Assembly (NCBI GenBank): GCA_036321795.1
Contig: JAWQCY010000002.1
Location: 186,001 to 250,000 of the forward strand
DNA from: CAKVON01 sp902475665
Lineage (GTDB): Bacteria > Actinomycetota > Coriobacteriia > Coriobacteriales > Atopobiaceae
DNA: 64,000 nucleotides
Direction: 5' to 3'
Shown here: positions 33,743 through 42,763 of the stretch, one piece after another
How the letters are laid out: each line of letters begins with the position of its first letter
How positions within the stretch are numbered: position 1 is the stretch's first letter
Position numbers and translations under genes: made by a program
Notes under the pieces: model-generated
What the model was told of the DNA's origin: nothing
What the model saw: only the letters and a program-made list of their open reading frames with translations
Databases searched by the model: none

Positions 33743-34855
33743 CTAGGCCTCTTCCGCCCAACTCTGCCCGGCCGCCTCGTCGCGCTGCGGCGCGGGTGCC
33801 GACTTCGCTGCCATCATCTGGTCGAACATCGAGCGCGACTGCGAGAAGTCTCCCGGCAGCACCACGCTGCTGGGGCCCTTTGCCGCGAACTCCCCCATCA
33901 TGCTCACCCACTGCGTGAACTCGAACAGGCGGTTGGCCTCCTCGTTGGTCAGCTCGGACCCGCGGATGGTGTCGATCGACTCCTTGATGCCGCGGGCGAT
34001 TGCCACTCGCTGGTCGGCGATGCCCTTACCCTCGGCGGCCATGGCCTCGGCCTTGGCCTGAGCCGCGATGACGGTCTTGGCGCGCTCGGCCTCGGCGTCG
34101 TTACGGGCGCTCTCGAGGTTGTTCTTCGAGGCCACGATGCGGTTCATCGAGTTCTGGACCTCAGCCGGCAGGCTGATCGAGGTGATGAGCGTGGTCACCA
34201 GCACGTAGCCATAGGCCAGCATCTTCTCGGCCACGACGTCCTCGATCGAGCGGGCAATCGCGTCCTTCTCGGAAAAGACCTCGTCGAGGCTTCGGTTGGG
34301 AATCTGGCTACGCAGGGCGTCGGCCAGGTAGTCCTTCATCTGGGCCACGGGGTCGGTCAGGGTGTAGAAGCTCTTCCACACGCCGGACTCGGCGCCGGCC
34401 TGCATGTTTGACCCGTCGACGTGGTACTGGATGGACACGTTGAGCTCGATGGTCACGTTGTCCGACGTCTTGGCGTCAAACCTCATGTGCTGGTCCTCGG
34501 TCATCAGGTCCACGTCGTGGGCCACGTCGATCAGGGGCACCTTCACGTGGAAGCCCGGCTGCGCGAACCCATGGAAGCGACCGAGTCGCTCGATGACGGC
34601 GACGTGCTGCTGGCGCACGACGTAGCCGGTGGACAGCACCAGCGCCAGGACGACGATGCAAGGAAGCACCAGCGGGAAGAGACCCGGAACGAAGCCTCCC
34701 CAGATGTACATCAGATCCCCCGCGAACCCGGCAAGGACCGAAAACGCCACGACCAAGACGATGACTATGAGCAGGAAGTTCCAGGGCGAGCCACCCTTGG
34801 GGTCCTTGCCGTCGTTGTGGTCGAGGGTGGGACCGCCAACCTTTTTGCCAGTCAT
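33743..34855 (-). CDS. SPFH/Band 7 domain membrane protein
   Basis: A 370-residue stomatin/prohibitin-like protein. Two closely spaced hydrophobic segments (~25-47 and ~53-75) are followed by the SPFH domain (QQHVAVIERLGRFHGFAQPG, then FSEKDAIARSIEDVVAEKM) and a long charged coiled coil (NNLESARNDAEAERAKTVIA). Such proteins form membrane microdomain scaffolds. ATG 34855 with AAAGG upstream is preferred over the longer frame starting at 34957. Monocistronic, divergent from the adenine deaminase gene. Confidence 0.9.
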   Translation of the reverse strand: MTGKKVGGPTLDHNDGKDPKGGSPWNFLLIVIVLVVAFSVLAGFAGDLMYIWGGFVPGLFPLVLPCIVVLALVLSTGYVVRQQHVAVIERLGRFHGFAQPGFHVKVPLIDVAHDVDLMTEDQHMRFDAKTSDNVTIELNVSIQYHVDGSNMQAGAESGVWKSFYTLTDPVAQMKDYLADALRSQIPNRSLDEVFSEKDAIARSIEDVVAEKMLAYGYVLVTTLITSISLPAEVQNSMNRIVASKNNLESARNDAEAERAKTVIAAQAKAEAMAAEGKGIADQRVAIARGIKESIDTIRGSELTNEEANRLFEFTQWVSMMGEFAAKGPSSVVLPGDFSQSRSMFDQMMAAKSAPAPQRDEAAGQSWAEEA

Positions 34856-35031
34856 TTGAGACCTTTCGTTTCCTGCGCCCGGCCCAGTGCCGGGCGAACA
34901 GCCCTTCTTGCCAGCGAAAGCCGCTTGAGGATGAATTATGCCCCATGCCGTTGGCATTAATCACGAGCCGTCACCAACCGCCGGGCGGTATCGTTTTCAT
35001 ATCGCGTTCGCCTTACGACTGAAAGGGAGCC

Positions 35032-36846
35032 ATGATCAACAACTTCTGCAAGACGCCCCTTTGGGAGTGCAACGGCCAGCTGGTCAAGGTCGCACAGGGC
35101 ATCGAGCCCGCCGACCTCGTGATCCGCCACGCCAACCTCGTGAGCGTCACCACCCACGAGATCCTGCCCGACGCCGACGTCGCCGTGGCCTGCGGCCGCA
35201 TCGCCTACATCGGCATCGATGGCCACACGGCCGAGCACTGCATCGGGCCCGACACCCAGGTGATCGACGCCACGGGCAAGTACCTGGCCCCCGGCTACAT
35301 CGACTCCCACATCCACGTCGAGTCGGCCATGATCGGCTGCGCCGAGTACGCCCGCGTGGTCGTTCCGCGCGGCACCACCGCGATCTTCGCGGACCCGCAC
35401 GAGTGCTGCAACGTCGTCGGCCTCGACGGCGTGCGCGTGATGTTCGACGACGCCAAGCGCGCCCCGCTCAAGGCCATGCTCACCACCCCGTCGTGCGTCC
35501 CCGCCGTCACCGGCTTCGACGACGCGGGCGCCTCCGTCGACTACCAGCAGGTCGCCGAGACCATGGAGTGGGACGACGTCGTCGGCCTGGGCGAGATGAT
35601 GAACTTCCCCGGCATCCTCGGCGGCGAGCAGAACGCCCAGCGCGAGGTCGGCGAGACCCTCAGGGCCGGCAAGTGCGTCACAGGCCACTACTCCATCTCC
35701 GAGACCGACCGTGGCCTCAACGCCTACATCGCCTCCGGCGTGCGCGCCTGCCACGAGTCCATCACCCCCGACGACGTCATCGCCAAGCTGCGCATGGGCA
35801 TGTACGTCCAGGCCCGCTACGGCTCGGCATGGCTAAGTCTGCCCGGCTACCTCCCGCAGGTGCTCAAGAGCGGCGTCGACACGCGCCTCATCCTGCTGTG
35901 CACCGACGACAACCACCCCAACACGCTCGTCAACGAGGGTGGCATGGACCGTGCCCTGCGCGCGGTGCTCGAGTGCGGCTGCGACCCGGTCACGGCCCTG
36001 CAGTTTGCCACCATCAACGCGGCACAGTGCCTGGGCATCGACCAGGACATGGGCTCGGTCACCCCTGGCAAGTGCGCCGACATGGTCCTTCTCCCCGACC
36101 TCGAGTCCTTCGTGCCCGACATGGTCTTCATCGATGGCGAGAAGGTCGCGGAGGCAGGCGAGCCGCTCTTCGACCACGAACTGTTCGAGTGGCCCGACTT
36201 CATGACCCACACCATGAACGTCGGTCGCGACTTCACCGCCGCCGACTTCCGCATCCCGGTTGACCACGCCGACGGCACCTGCCGCGTCCGCGCCATCGGT
36301 GGCGTGGGTGGCTCCACGATTACCGAGGACGCCATCGTCGAGGTTCCCGTCGTCGATGGCTGCCTGCAGGCCAACCCCGAGGTCGACGCCCTCAAGATGG
36401 CCGTCTTCGACCGCCACCACGGCGCCGAGGGCACCCACTCCTACGGCTTCTGCACCGGCTTCGGCGTCCACGGCGCCCTGGCCCAGACCGTCAGCCACGA
36501 CTCGCACAACCTGCTCGTGGTCGGCGATAACGACGAGGACATGGCGCTTGCCGCCCAGACGCTCGTCGAGTGCGGTGGCGGCGAGGTCGCCGTCGCCGAC
36601 GGCAAGGTCCTGGCCCTGGTCGAGCTGCCCGTCTGCGGCCTCATGAGCGACAAGCACGTCGACGAGGTCGCCAAGCAGGTTGCCGGCATAGAGGAGGCCT
36701 GGAAGCAGATGGGCTGCAAGATGCCCTCCCCGTTCATGACGATGGGCATCCTGTCGCTGCCGTGCGTCCCGGTGCTGCGCCTGACCAACCGCGGCTACGT
36801 CAACTGCCTCACGTTCCAGTTCGAGGACCTCGTCGTCGAGGACTAG
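35032..36846 (+). CDS. ade: Adenine deaminase
   Basis: Converts adenine to hypoxanthine and ammonia for purine salvage; cytoplasmic amidohydrolase of 604 residues. Metal-binding motifs are GYIDSHIHVES near 89 and DPHECCNV near 123, with the catalytic segment LCTDDNHPN near 288. The C-terminal adenine-deaminase domain (GGVGGSTITEDAIVEVPV and later residues) completes the family architecture. ATG 35032 has GAAAGGGAG upstream. No purine riboswitch was recognised in the 176-base upstream gap. Followed by a strong terminator. Confidence 0.95.
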   Translation: MINNFCKTPLWECNGQLVKVAQGIEPADLVIRHANLVSVTTHEILPDADVAVACGRIAYIGIDGHTAEHCIGPDTQVIDATGKYLAPGYIDSHIHVESAMIGCAEYARVVVPRGTTAIFADPHECCNVVGLDGVRVMFDDAKRAPLKAMLTTPSCVPAVTGFDDAGASVDYQQVAETMEWDDVVGLGEMMNFPGILGGEQNAQREVGETLRAGKCVTGHYSISETDRGLNAYIASGVRACHESITPDDVIAKLRMGMYVQARYGSAWLSLPGYLPQVLKSGVDTRLILLCTDDNHPNTLVNEGGMDRALRAVLECGCDPVTALQFATINAAQCLGIDQDMGSVTPGKCADMVLLPDLESFVPDMVFIDGEKVAEAGEPLFDHELFEWPDFMTHTMNVGRDFTAADFRIPVDHADGTCRVRAIGGVGGSTITEDAIVEVPVVDGCLQANPEVDALKMAVFDRHHGAEGTHSYGFCTGFGVHGALAQTVSHDSHNLLVVGDNDEDMALAAQTLVECGGGEVAVADGKVLALVELPVCGLMSDKHVDEVAKQVAGIEEAWKQMGCKMPSPFMTMGILSLPCVPVLRLTNRGYVNCLTFQFEDLVVED

Positions 36847-36883
36847 CCCCCACGTCGGCCCGACACGACACCCCGCCAGACGA

Positions 36884-36925
36884 AAGCGCGCCCTCCCCGC
36901 ATCCGGTTGCGGGGAGGGCGCGCTT
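36884..36925. terminator. Strong bidirectional terminator
   Basis: A perfect 18-base-pair stem (AAGCGCGCCCTCCCCGCA and its complement) around a 6-base loop. It lies 37 bases after the ade stop and faces a convergent gene. Confidence 0.9.
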
Positions 36926-36948
36926 CTATCCATCCAAAGGCTCGCTGC

Positions 36949-36958
36949 CGAGAAGTAC
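36949..36958 (+). repeat. Near-match to the CGAGAAGTGC motif (intergenic)
   Basis: CGAGAAGTAC differs in one base, but the flank CTGC-CGAGAAGTAC-CG matches the extended consensus of the exact copies. Confidence 0.65.
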
Positions 36959-37011
36959 CGTGGGGTCGCAGGCCCCATCCAACAGGCTCCGTCAGGCGCG
37001 AACGGCCATGC

Positions 37012-38616
37012 CTAGGCCAGAAGGTGTGTCAGGTACAGCCATACGCCGTCCGCGCAGAACACGGCGACGACGACGGCCAGCACGACACCGGCCACGCGCG
37101 CCACGCGGCCCGCGATGCCGCCACGACTTGCCAGGCACCCCATGCCAGGCGCGGCAAGCGCCACGGCGAACACGAAGGCACTGACGATGTAGCGGAAGTT
37201 CATCGTGCAGACGGCGGGCATCGTCAGGCAGAAGCGCACGTAGAACGCAAGGATCGCCAGGACGTTGACGCCAAGAAGCCCACGTGCCCACCCGGGCAAC
37301 ACGGTATCGGAGACCCCGCCGTAGGCGCCCAGCGCAAGGCAAGCGACCGAGAGCGCCAGGGCAAGGCCCACCAGAAGGCGCATCGCCCGCGTGGTCTCGG
37401 CCGTCTCGGGAACGTAATACTCGTCGAACAGCGACGACTTGAGGGTCTGCGCCCAGATGTTTGCCTCCTGCGAGGTGTCCAGGTTGTTGAGGTGCAGCTC
37501 GACGAACTTCTCGGCATCGGGAACGCCGACGCGCTCCAGAAGGCCCGCGTCCGCAGAGACCGCGGCGGCCTGGTCGTCGTACTGGACGTAGCTGAACGGG
37601 ATTCCCCAGCGCACGAGGTTGTAGACGGGAAACGCCATGCCGATCGCAACGCTCACCGCCAGGAAGGCCGCGAAGGGCCCGACCAGGCGCATGTGCGTGC
37701 CGCGGCGCCATTCGTGGGCGAGCCAGCCCACGAAGACCCAGGCGATGCCGGGCGCCACCAGGAAGGCCGAGACCTTCGTGGCCATGCCAAGGCCCAGCGC
37801 CAGGGCGACCTGGACGATGAGCGCGAGGCCGCGACGGTCGAAGCGCCCCTCGCGCTCGCGCGGGAGCCGAGCTGCCTCGTCGGGAGTCCCCACGCTTGCG
37901 AGGCCCATACCGACCCGGGTCGCCTCCGTGCGGGCATCGTGGCGCCGCGCGACCTCGCCCACATGGGTACGCCAGGCGACGCAGCGCTCGACGGCGATCA
38001 CCATGAACATGATCGACATCGCGTCGTTGTTGCCCGTGAAGGACAGCCACGACATCGTGGGGTGAAACGCAACCAGGGCCAGCGCCGCCAGGCAGCAGAC
38101 GTCGACCGAAAGGCCTGCCCCTCGCTCGTGGGCGAGACCCGCCAGGCGCATGAGCAGGCGCCTGGTGACAACCGTCGTCACGCACACGCACACGGCCGAG
38201 ACGAACGTGGCCAGCCACAGGGACCCCACGAAGGTGGCGCCCAGCGAGCATGCGACGCCTGCGAGAGCGGCAACCACGATGTGGAACAGTGGCGGGTTGT
38301 AGTAGCACCACATGCCCCGTGGGTCAAAGTCGGGCAGGGCCCTGTGCTCCATCAGGTACTGGATGTAGCCGTAGTGGCCATGGCACAGGTGGTTCTGCGC
38401 GATGTAGGCGACGTCGCCGACGTCGTGCAGCGTCAGGTTAGGAGGCAGCGAGAGCGAAAGCCACAGGTGCAGGACGCACGACAGCGCCACGATGGCGATG
38501 CCCGCGATGCCGAGAAGTGCGCGCACGCACTCGGCTCCCGCGAGGCACGCGGGCGCCTGGCGGGGCCCCGCCGCACGTGACGGGGCGGGCTCGCGCATGT
38601 GGGAGGGCCGGCTCAC
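37012..38616 (-). CDS. Polytopic GT-C-type glycosyltransferase-like membrane protein
   Basis: A 534-residue protein with about 11-12 hydrophobic segments. After the first helix comes an extracytoplasmic loop with acidic residues, LHDVGDVAYIAQ, and HGHYGYIQYLMEH. This layout is typical of GT-C lipid-linked sugar transferases (GT39/GT83-like). A second exposed loop with LHLNNLDTSQEANIW follows the central helices. GTG 38616 overlaps the GatD stop (GTGA), so it is the last gene of the AmaP-to-GatD operon. The sugar and acceptor are unknown; a role in cell-envelope polymer synthesis is inferred. Confidence 0.7.
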   Translation of the reverse strand: MSRPSHMREPAPSRAAGPRQAPACLAGAECVRALLGIAGIAIVALSCVLHLWLSLSLPPNLTLHDVGDVAYIAQNHLCHGHYGYIQYLMEHRALPDFDPRGMWCYYNPPLFHIVVAALAGVACSLGATFVGSLWLATFVSAVCVCVTTVVTRRLLMRLAGLAHERGAGLSVDVCCLAALALVAFHPTMSWLSFTGNNDAMSIMFMVIAVERCVAWRTHVGEVARRHDARTEATRVGMGLASVGTPDEAARLPREREGRFDRRGLALIVQVALALGLGMATKVSAFLVAPGIAWVFVGWLAHEWRRGTHMRLVGPFAAFLAVSVAIGMAFPVYNLVRWGIPFSYVQYDDQAAAVSADAGLLERVGVPDAEKFVELHLNNLDTSQEANIWAQTLKSSLFDEYYVPETAETTRAMRLLVGLALALSVACLALGAYGGVSDTVLPGWARGLLGVNVLAILAFYVRFCLTMPAVCTMNFRYIVSAFVFAVALAAPGMGCLASRGGIAGRVARVAGVVLAVVVAVFCADGVWLYLTHLLA

Positions 38617-39359
38617 TGCTCGGCTACCTCGCCCGCCATAAGGCGCTCGTACATCGCCTTGTTGGCGGCCAGCTCCGCGGAGTCGTCGAGCGACTCGAGG
38701 CTCGCGTCACCGCACTTGCGGTCCAGGGCACGCGCGATGGCCCAGTCGGCGACGCCGGGGTTCTTGGGCAGCAGCGGGCCGTGGACGTAGGTGCCCAGGA
38801 CGTTCTTGTACAGGACGCCCTCGTAGCCGGACTCGCCGTCGTTGCCGTGGCCGTACAGCACGCGGCCCAATGGCGTGACGCCAGACCCCAGGTGGGTGCG
38901 ACCGCCGTGGTTCTCGTAGCCAACGATGGGCTGCGGCGAGACGGGGCTGTCAACGATCACGTTGCCGATGAGGCGTGGGTCACCGCGGTCGGTGTACAGG
39001 TCGACCAGCGACAGGCCCCAGACCTTCTCGTCCCCCATGAGATAACTGTGGCCCAGGAGCTGGTAGCCGCCGCAGACGGCCATGAGGACGCCGCCGTCCT
39101 CGACGAAGGCGCGAATCTCGTCGCCGACGGCCAGCAGGTTGTCACAGACGATGCGCTGGTCGCGGTCGGAGCCACCGCCAATGAAGGCGATGTCGACGTC
39201 ACCGAAGCCGGGCCTCTCGCCGGGGTGGACCTCGCGAATGTCACAGCCGATGCCTCGCCACTCCGTGCGCTTGCGCAGGCACAGGATGTTGCCGGAGTCG
39301 CCGTAGAGGTTCAGCAGCTCGGGGAACAGGTGGGCGACGCGAATGGAACGTGAGCTCAT
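38613..39359 (-). CDS. gatD: Lipid II isoglutaminyl synthase, glutaminase subunit GatD
   Basis: A 248-residue class I glutamine amidotransferase. It supplies ammonia to MurT for amidation of D-Glu in lipid II. The nucleophile Cys is in LMAVCGGYQLLGHSY near 96 and the catalytic His in GTYVHGPLLPKNP near 190; the N-terminus reads HLFPELLNLYGDSGNI. ATG 39359 overlaps the murT stop (ATGA); the frame starting at 39401 extends into murT. The pair is characteristic of Gram-positives with amidated peptidoglycan. Confidence 0.93.
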   Translation of the reverse strand: MSSRSIRVAHLFPELLNLYGDSGNILCLRKRTEWRGIGCDIREVHPGERPGFGDVDIAFIGGGSDRDQRIVCDNLLAVGDEIRAFVEDGGVLMAVCGGYQLLGHSYLMGDEKVWGLSLVDLYTDRGDPRLIGNVIVDSPVSPQPIVGYENHGGRTHLGSGVTPLGRVLYGHGNDGESGYEGVLYKNVLGTYVHGPLLPKNPGVADWAIARALDRKCGDASLESLDDSAELAANKAMYERLMAGEVAEQ

Positions 39360-40702
39360 GAGCGCTTCCCCATCCTCTCGAGCTCGGCCTTGGCGGGCCA
39401 AAGCGCCGAGTAGTTCGTGAGCACGTACAGGGGCCTGTCTGCCGGGACGTCGCCAAGGCGGCCGAGGGCCTCGCCCACGGTCGTGGCAATCGGAGCGTCC
39501 AGGCCGGCGTACTTGAGGCGGACCTGCAGGTCGTTGGCACGCAGGCCGCCGCAGATCACGCGCAGGTCCTTCTCGTCCAGAAGGCGCTCGAAGTCGACGT
39601 CCCAGATCCAGGAGATGTCACGCCCGTCGTTGAAGTTGTCGTTGATGACGAAGAACGCGGACTTGGGCCTGGGGTCCTGCTCCATGAGCGAGATGTTCTG
39701 GTTGAAGCCCGTGGGGTTCTTGGCGAGGTTGAGCACGACCTCGCGCCCGGCGACCACGAAGCGCTGCAGGCGGCCGTTCTCGGGGCTGTAGCCGTCGATC
39801 GTGTGCTGGAAGGACTCGGGGCTCACGCCCGCCAGGCTCGCCGCGGCAAAGGCCGCAAGCAGGTTGTAGACCATGTACACGCCGCCGAAGCTCGCGGAGA
39901 CGTGCGTCGTGAGGCCATCGGGCCCGGCGACGTCGAAGCTGACACCGGTGCGGTCGGCCCGCACGTTGGTGGCAACGAAGTCCAGCTCGGGACGGGCGAA
40001 GCCACAGCCCGGGCAACGGAAGGCACCCAGTTGGGCATAGCTGCGGTAGTCGTACTCCAGCCTGGAGCCGCATGCCTGGCAGTAGCGCGCCTCGGCCACG
40101 CGGTCGGCGGGAAGGCGCAGGTCCTCGCCGATGCCGAAGGACATGACGCGAGTGCCCGACTGGGCCGCCCTTCGGGCGACGCCCATGCTCAGCGGGTCGT
40201 CGCCGTCGACCAGAAGCGTGGTCTCGGGCGAGGCGGCCAGGGCCTCGACGATGACGTCCTGCACGCGGTCGATCTCGCCCGCGCGGTCGAGCTGGTCACG
40301 GAACAGGTTGAGAAGGACCAGGTAGCGCGGACGCAGCCCTGGCAGGATTGACGTGGTGGAGAGCTCGTCGGCCTCCATGACGGCCCAGTCGGCGGAGCTG
40401 CCGGGGAGCATCGCCGCGGCGACGCCGGGCAGCATGTTGGCACCCACGCGGTTGCACAGCACGGTGCCGCCCGCAGCCTCGATGGCCGAGGCGATGACGT
40501 TGTTGGTTGTCGTCTTGCCGTTGGTGCCGCACGTGACGATGGCACCCTGGCTGAGCTTGCCCGACAGATCGGCGATGACGTTCGGGTCGATGGACAGCGC
40601 CACGCGCCCCGGAAGCTGGGACGCGTTGCGGTGCGCGACGTTGCGCAACCCCCACGAGACGAACGAGCCGAGGCCCTTTGCGAGCGAGGTCCTCACTGCC
40701 AT
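39356..40702 (-). CDS. murT: Lipid II isoglutaminyl synthase, Mur ligase-like subunit MurT
   Basis: A 448-residue amidating ligase. The ATP loop is CGTNGKTTTNN near 58-68. A four-Cys zinc ribbon (CQAC near 212 and CPGC near 234) is inserted in the central domain, as is typical of MurT. NPTGFNQNI and the C-terminal DUF1727-type domain (DISWIWDVDFE) complete it. It uses ATP and ammonia from GatD to convert the alpha-carboxyl of D-glutamate to isoglutamine in lipid II. Start ATG 40702 is just 3 bases after the Asp23 gene. Confidence 0.95.
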   Translation of the reverse strand: MAVRTSLAKGLGSFVSWGLRNVAHRNASQLPGRVALSIDPNVIADLSGKLSQGAIVTCGTNGKTTTNNVIASAIEAAGGTVLCNRVGANMLPGVAAAMLPGSSADWAVMEADELSTTSILPGLRPRYLVLLNLFRDQLDRAGEIDRVQDVIVEALAASPETTLLVDGDDPLSMGVARRAAQSGTRVMSFGIGEDLRLPADRVAEARYCQACGSRLEYDYRSYAQLGAFRCPGCGFARPELDFVATNVRADRTGVSFDVAGPDGLTTHVSASFGGVYMVYNLLAAFAAASLAGVSPESFQHTIDGYSPENGRLQRFVVAGREVVLNLAKNPTGFNQNISLMEQDPRPKSAFFVINDNFNDGRDISWIWDVDFERLLDEKDLRVICGGLRANDLQVRLKYAGLDAPIATTVGEALGRLGDVPADRPLYVLTNYSALWPAKAELERMGKRS

Positions 40703-40705
40703 GCG

Positions 40706-41257
40706 CTACTTCTCCACCTCTTCGTCGTCGCGGTCGCGACTGCCGTCCTCGTACTCGTCCGGGGTCAGGACGTCCTCGATGCGCAGGTTGACGCCAGCGA
40801 CCTCGAGGCCCGTCATGCCGACGATCTGCTTGACGACGACCTTCTTGACGTCCTCGAAGATCTGCGGGGCGTAGGCGCCGTACTCGATCAGGACCGAGAG
40901 GTTGACGCGGACGGCGTTATCGGGGGTGACCTCGACGGTGACACCCTTGGTGGGGCTCACGGTGCCGAAGGTCTCCTGCACGCGGTTGACCCAACCGCCC
41001 TTCATGCCCAGGACGCCGTCGACGTCGCGGACCGCGAGGGCGACGATCTTCTCGATGACGCCGTTGGAGAAGGTCAGCGAGTCCTCGCTGTCCAGGTCCT
41101 CGTCGTCGGCGAAGTCGTCCGCGACGAGGTCGTCGGGGGTCTCGACGGCGTCGGGGTCGGCGGCGTCGATGGTCGGGGTGATCTGGGCGTGGCTCGCGGC
41201 ATCGTCGGACTTCGGCGCGGTCACGTCGTTGCTCTTCTTATCGTCCTTGGTGGCCAT
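40706..41257 (-). CDS. Asp23/Gls24-family envelope stress protein
   Basis: A 183-residue cytoplasmic protein. An acidic, disordered ~60-residue N-terminus is followed by the Asp23 domain (FSNGVIEKIVALAVRDVDGV, then GVTVEVTPDNAVRVNLSVLI). In staphylococci Asp23 is tethered to the membrane by AmaP, which is also encoded here. ATG 41257 has AAGGAGGG upstream. A 123-base gap separates it from the DUF2273 gene; an independent promoter there is possible. Directly followed by murT. Confidence 0.92.
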   Translation of the reverse strand: MATKDDKKSNDVTAPKSDDAASHAQITPTIDAADPDAVETPDDLVADDFADDEDLDSEDSLTFSNGVIEKIVALAVRDVDGVLGMKGGWVNRVQETFGTVSPTKGVTVEVTPDNAVRVNLSVLIEYGAYAPQIFEDVKKVVVKQIVGMTGLEVAGVNLRIEDVLTPDEYEDGSRDRDDEEVEK

Positions 41258-41380
41258 GGGCCCTCCTTACTGTGCGTGGGGCACGCGGGCGCCCCCGTTT
41301 TCGATTGCTCGTCTCTGGGCGCGGCCATGCGCGCCATGGTCAGAACGCGTCATCTACCTGCGGCGCGTTTGATTCTGGAA

Positions 41381-41845
41381 CTACTTGCGACGCGTGTGGG
41401 TGCCGTTGTCGAACAGGCGACCGACAAACCTGACGATACGTGGGTCGCCGTCTAGGTACTGCCCGAACGCGACGCCACAGGCAACCAGGAGCGCGATCAC
41501 GAGGGTCTGCCACAGGCCGACGCAAAAGAGCATAACGGCCAGAACGAACCCCAGAAAGCCGAAGACCACGGCGTTGACGTGGCCAGGGAAGTTCTGGCGC
41601 AGCCACGAGCCGACGCTCTCGGCCGCTGCCGAGAAGGACGGCGTGGCTTGATCGCCGCCCTGGGAGCGCTCTGCCCGATCGGGGGCAGCCTCGGTCGGGC
41701 CGCCCTGTCGCTCGTCAACAAAGACGTCCGCGGCGGGCACGTCCTTCTTGGCAGCGTCGGGGGCGTCGGCCTCGGGCACGACCTTCGCCTTGGGGGCCTT
41801 GGGGGCCTTCGGCCTGTTGTCGTGGGACGGATCGATGGTCGTCAT
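41381..41845 (-). CDS. DUF2273-type small membrane protein of the Asp23 cluster
   Basis: A 154-residue protein with a ~75-residue hydrophilic, Pro/Ala/Lys-rich N-terminus, two adjacent membrane helices (~93-130: NAVVFGFLGFVLAVMLFCVG and LVIALLVACGVAFGQYLDG) and a basic tail. The hydrophobic part resembles DUF2273 proteins, which co-occur with Asp23 and AmaP. Start ATG 41845 follows the AmaP stop by 3 bases. Confidence 0.75.
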   Translation of the reverse strand: MTTIDPSHDNRPKAPKAPKAKVVPEADAPDAAKKDVPAADVFVDERQGGPTEAAPDRAERSQGGDQATPSFSAAAESVGSWLRQNFPGHVNAVVFGFLGFVLAVMLFCVGLWQTLVIALLVACGVAFGQYLDGDPRIVRFVGRLFDNGTHTRRK

Positions 41846-41848
41846 GCG

Positions 41849-42493
41849 CTACTCGCCTTCCTTGGTGTCGTCGGTCGCGGGCGCGCTCTCGGCCGGGCGC
41901 GGGACGTAGGTGATCTCGGAGCCGGTGGTCGCCCGCGGCTTGGCGGGCTCGTCGGCGGGCTCGGGCCGGGTGACCGAGCGGGGCTGCTGGGCCTCGAGGA
42001 ACTCGACGCTCACGCGGTCCAGGCGGTCGCCGCACAGGGCGGACAGCTCGCGCACGAGCCTGTCGTGCAGCTCGGGACCCTTGGCCATGACGTCGAGGCT
42101 GTTGTACGGCAGGACCTTGACGTGCACGTCGACGCTGCCGCGGCGCCCGCTCGTAACGATGACGTCGCGGGCGACGCAGGTGCCGTCGGAGCCCACGACG
42201 TGGGCGGCCTGCGAGGCGATGGCGTCGCGGGTGATGGTGACACTGCCTCCCTCGACCGAGGCGACCTCGACGGAGCCGGGTCTGCGAGAGAAGAGGGCGC
42301 GCACCAGCGTGACCACGAGACCCGCCAGAAGGATAGCGCCGCAGACCTGCACGGCATACAGGTAGGCATCGACCGCCAGCAGGGCCGTCGCCTCGGAGGT
42401 CCAACGGCCGAATCGCGTGAGGCCCAACGCCAGCGAGAAGAACAGCCCGGCGAGCGACCACACCGCGAGGCAGAGGCGCTTGAAGAGTCCCAT
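41849..42493 (-). CDS. amaP: AmaP-like alkaline shock membrane anchor protein
   Basis: A 214-residue protein with two N-terminal membrane helices (~8-30 and ~43-65) and a cytoplasmic domain (residues ~70-160) resembling the AmaP fold (ITRDAIASQAAHVVG, VHVKVLPYNSLDVMAKGPEL). The C-terminal ~45 residues are Pro-rich and disordered. In Staphylococcus AmaP anchors Asp23 at the membrane. First gene of the operon AmaP, DUF2273, Asp23, MurT, GatD, GT-C protein. Confidence 0.85.
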   Translation of the reverse strand: MGLFKRLCLAVWSLAGLFFSLALGLTRFGRWTSEATALLAVDAYLYAVQVCGAILLAGLVVTLVRALFSRRPGSVEVASVEGGSVTITRDAIASQAAHVVGSDGTCVARDVIVTSGRRGSVDVHVKVLPYNSLDVMAKGPELHDRLVRELSALCGDRLDRVSVEFLEAQQPRSVTRPEPADEPAKPRATTGSEITYVPRPAESAPATDDTKEGE

Positions 42494-42689
42494 GTGCGAA
42501 TACCACCCCTCGTTCGCGCGACGGCAAGGCGAGTCCGGCCATGCCCAAGACGGGCTTCACCGGGCGTCCCCACCGACGCTTTGATTGCTCACCAAAGCAT
42601 ACCCCTCGCCACGGACGCCAAGTCGCGCGGCACGGTGCGGCGGCACCATCTACACGGGGTAAACCGGATTTGCGGACGCGCGAAAAAAG

Positions 42690-42719
42690 GGCGCGCCCCC
42701 GTTGTTGGGGACGCGCCCG
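42690..42719 (-). terminator. Terminator of the YebC-family gene
   Basis: On the minus strand GGGCGCG-T-CCCC pairs with GGGG-G-CGCGCCC, followed by a TTTTTT run (42684-42689). It lies 44 bases after the stop. The 270-base gap 42494-42763 otherwise contains only the leader of the AmaP operon. Confidence 0.85.
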
Positions 42720-42763
42720 GACGTTGCCTGGGACCCGCGGCGTCCGCGGGCGAACCGGAAGAC

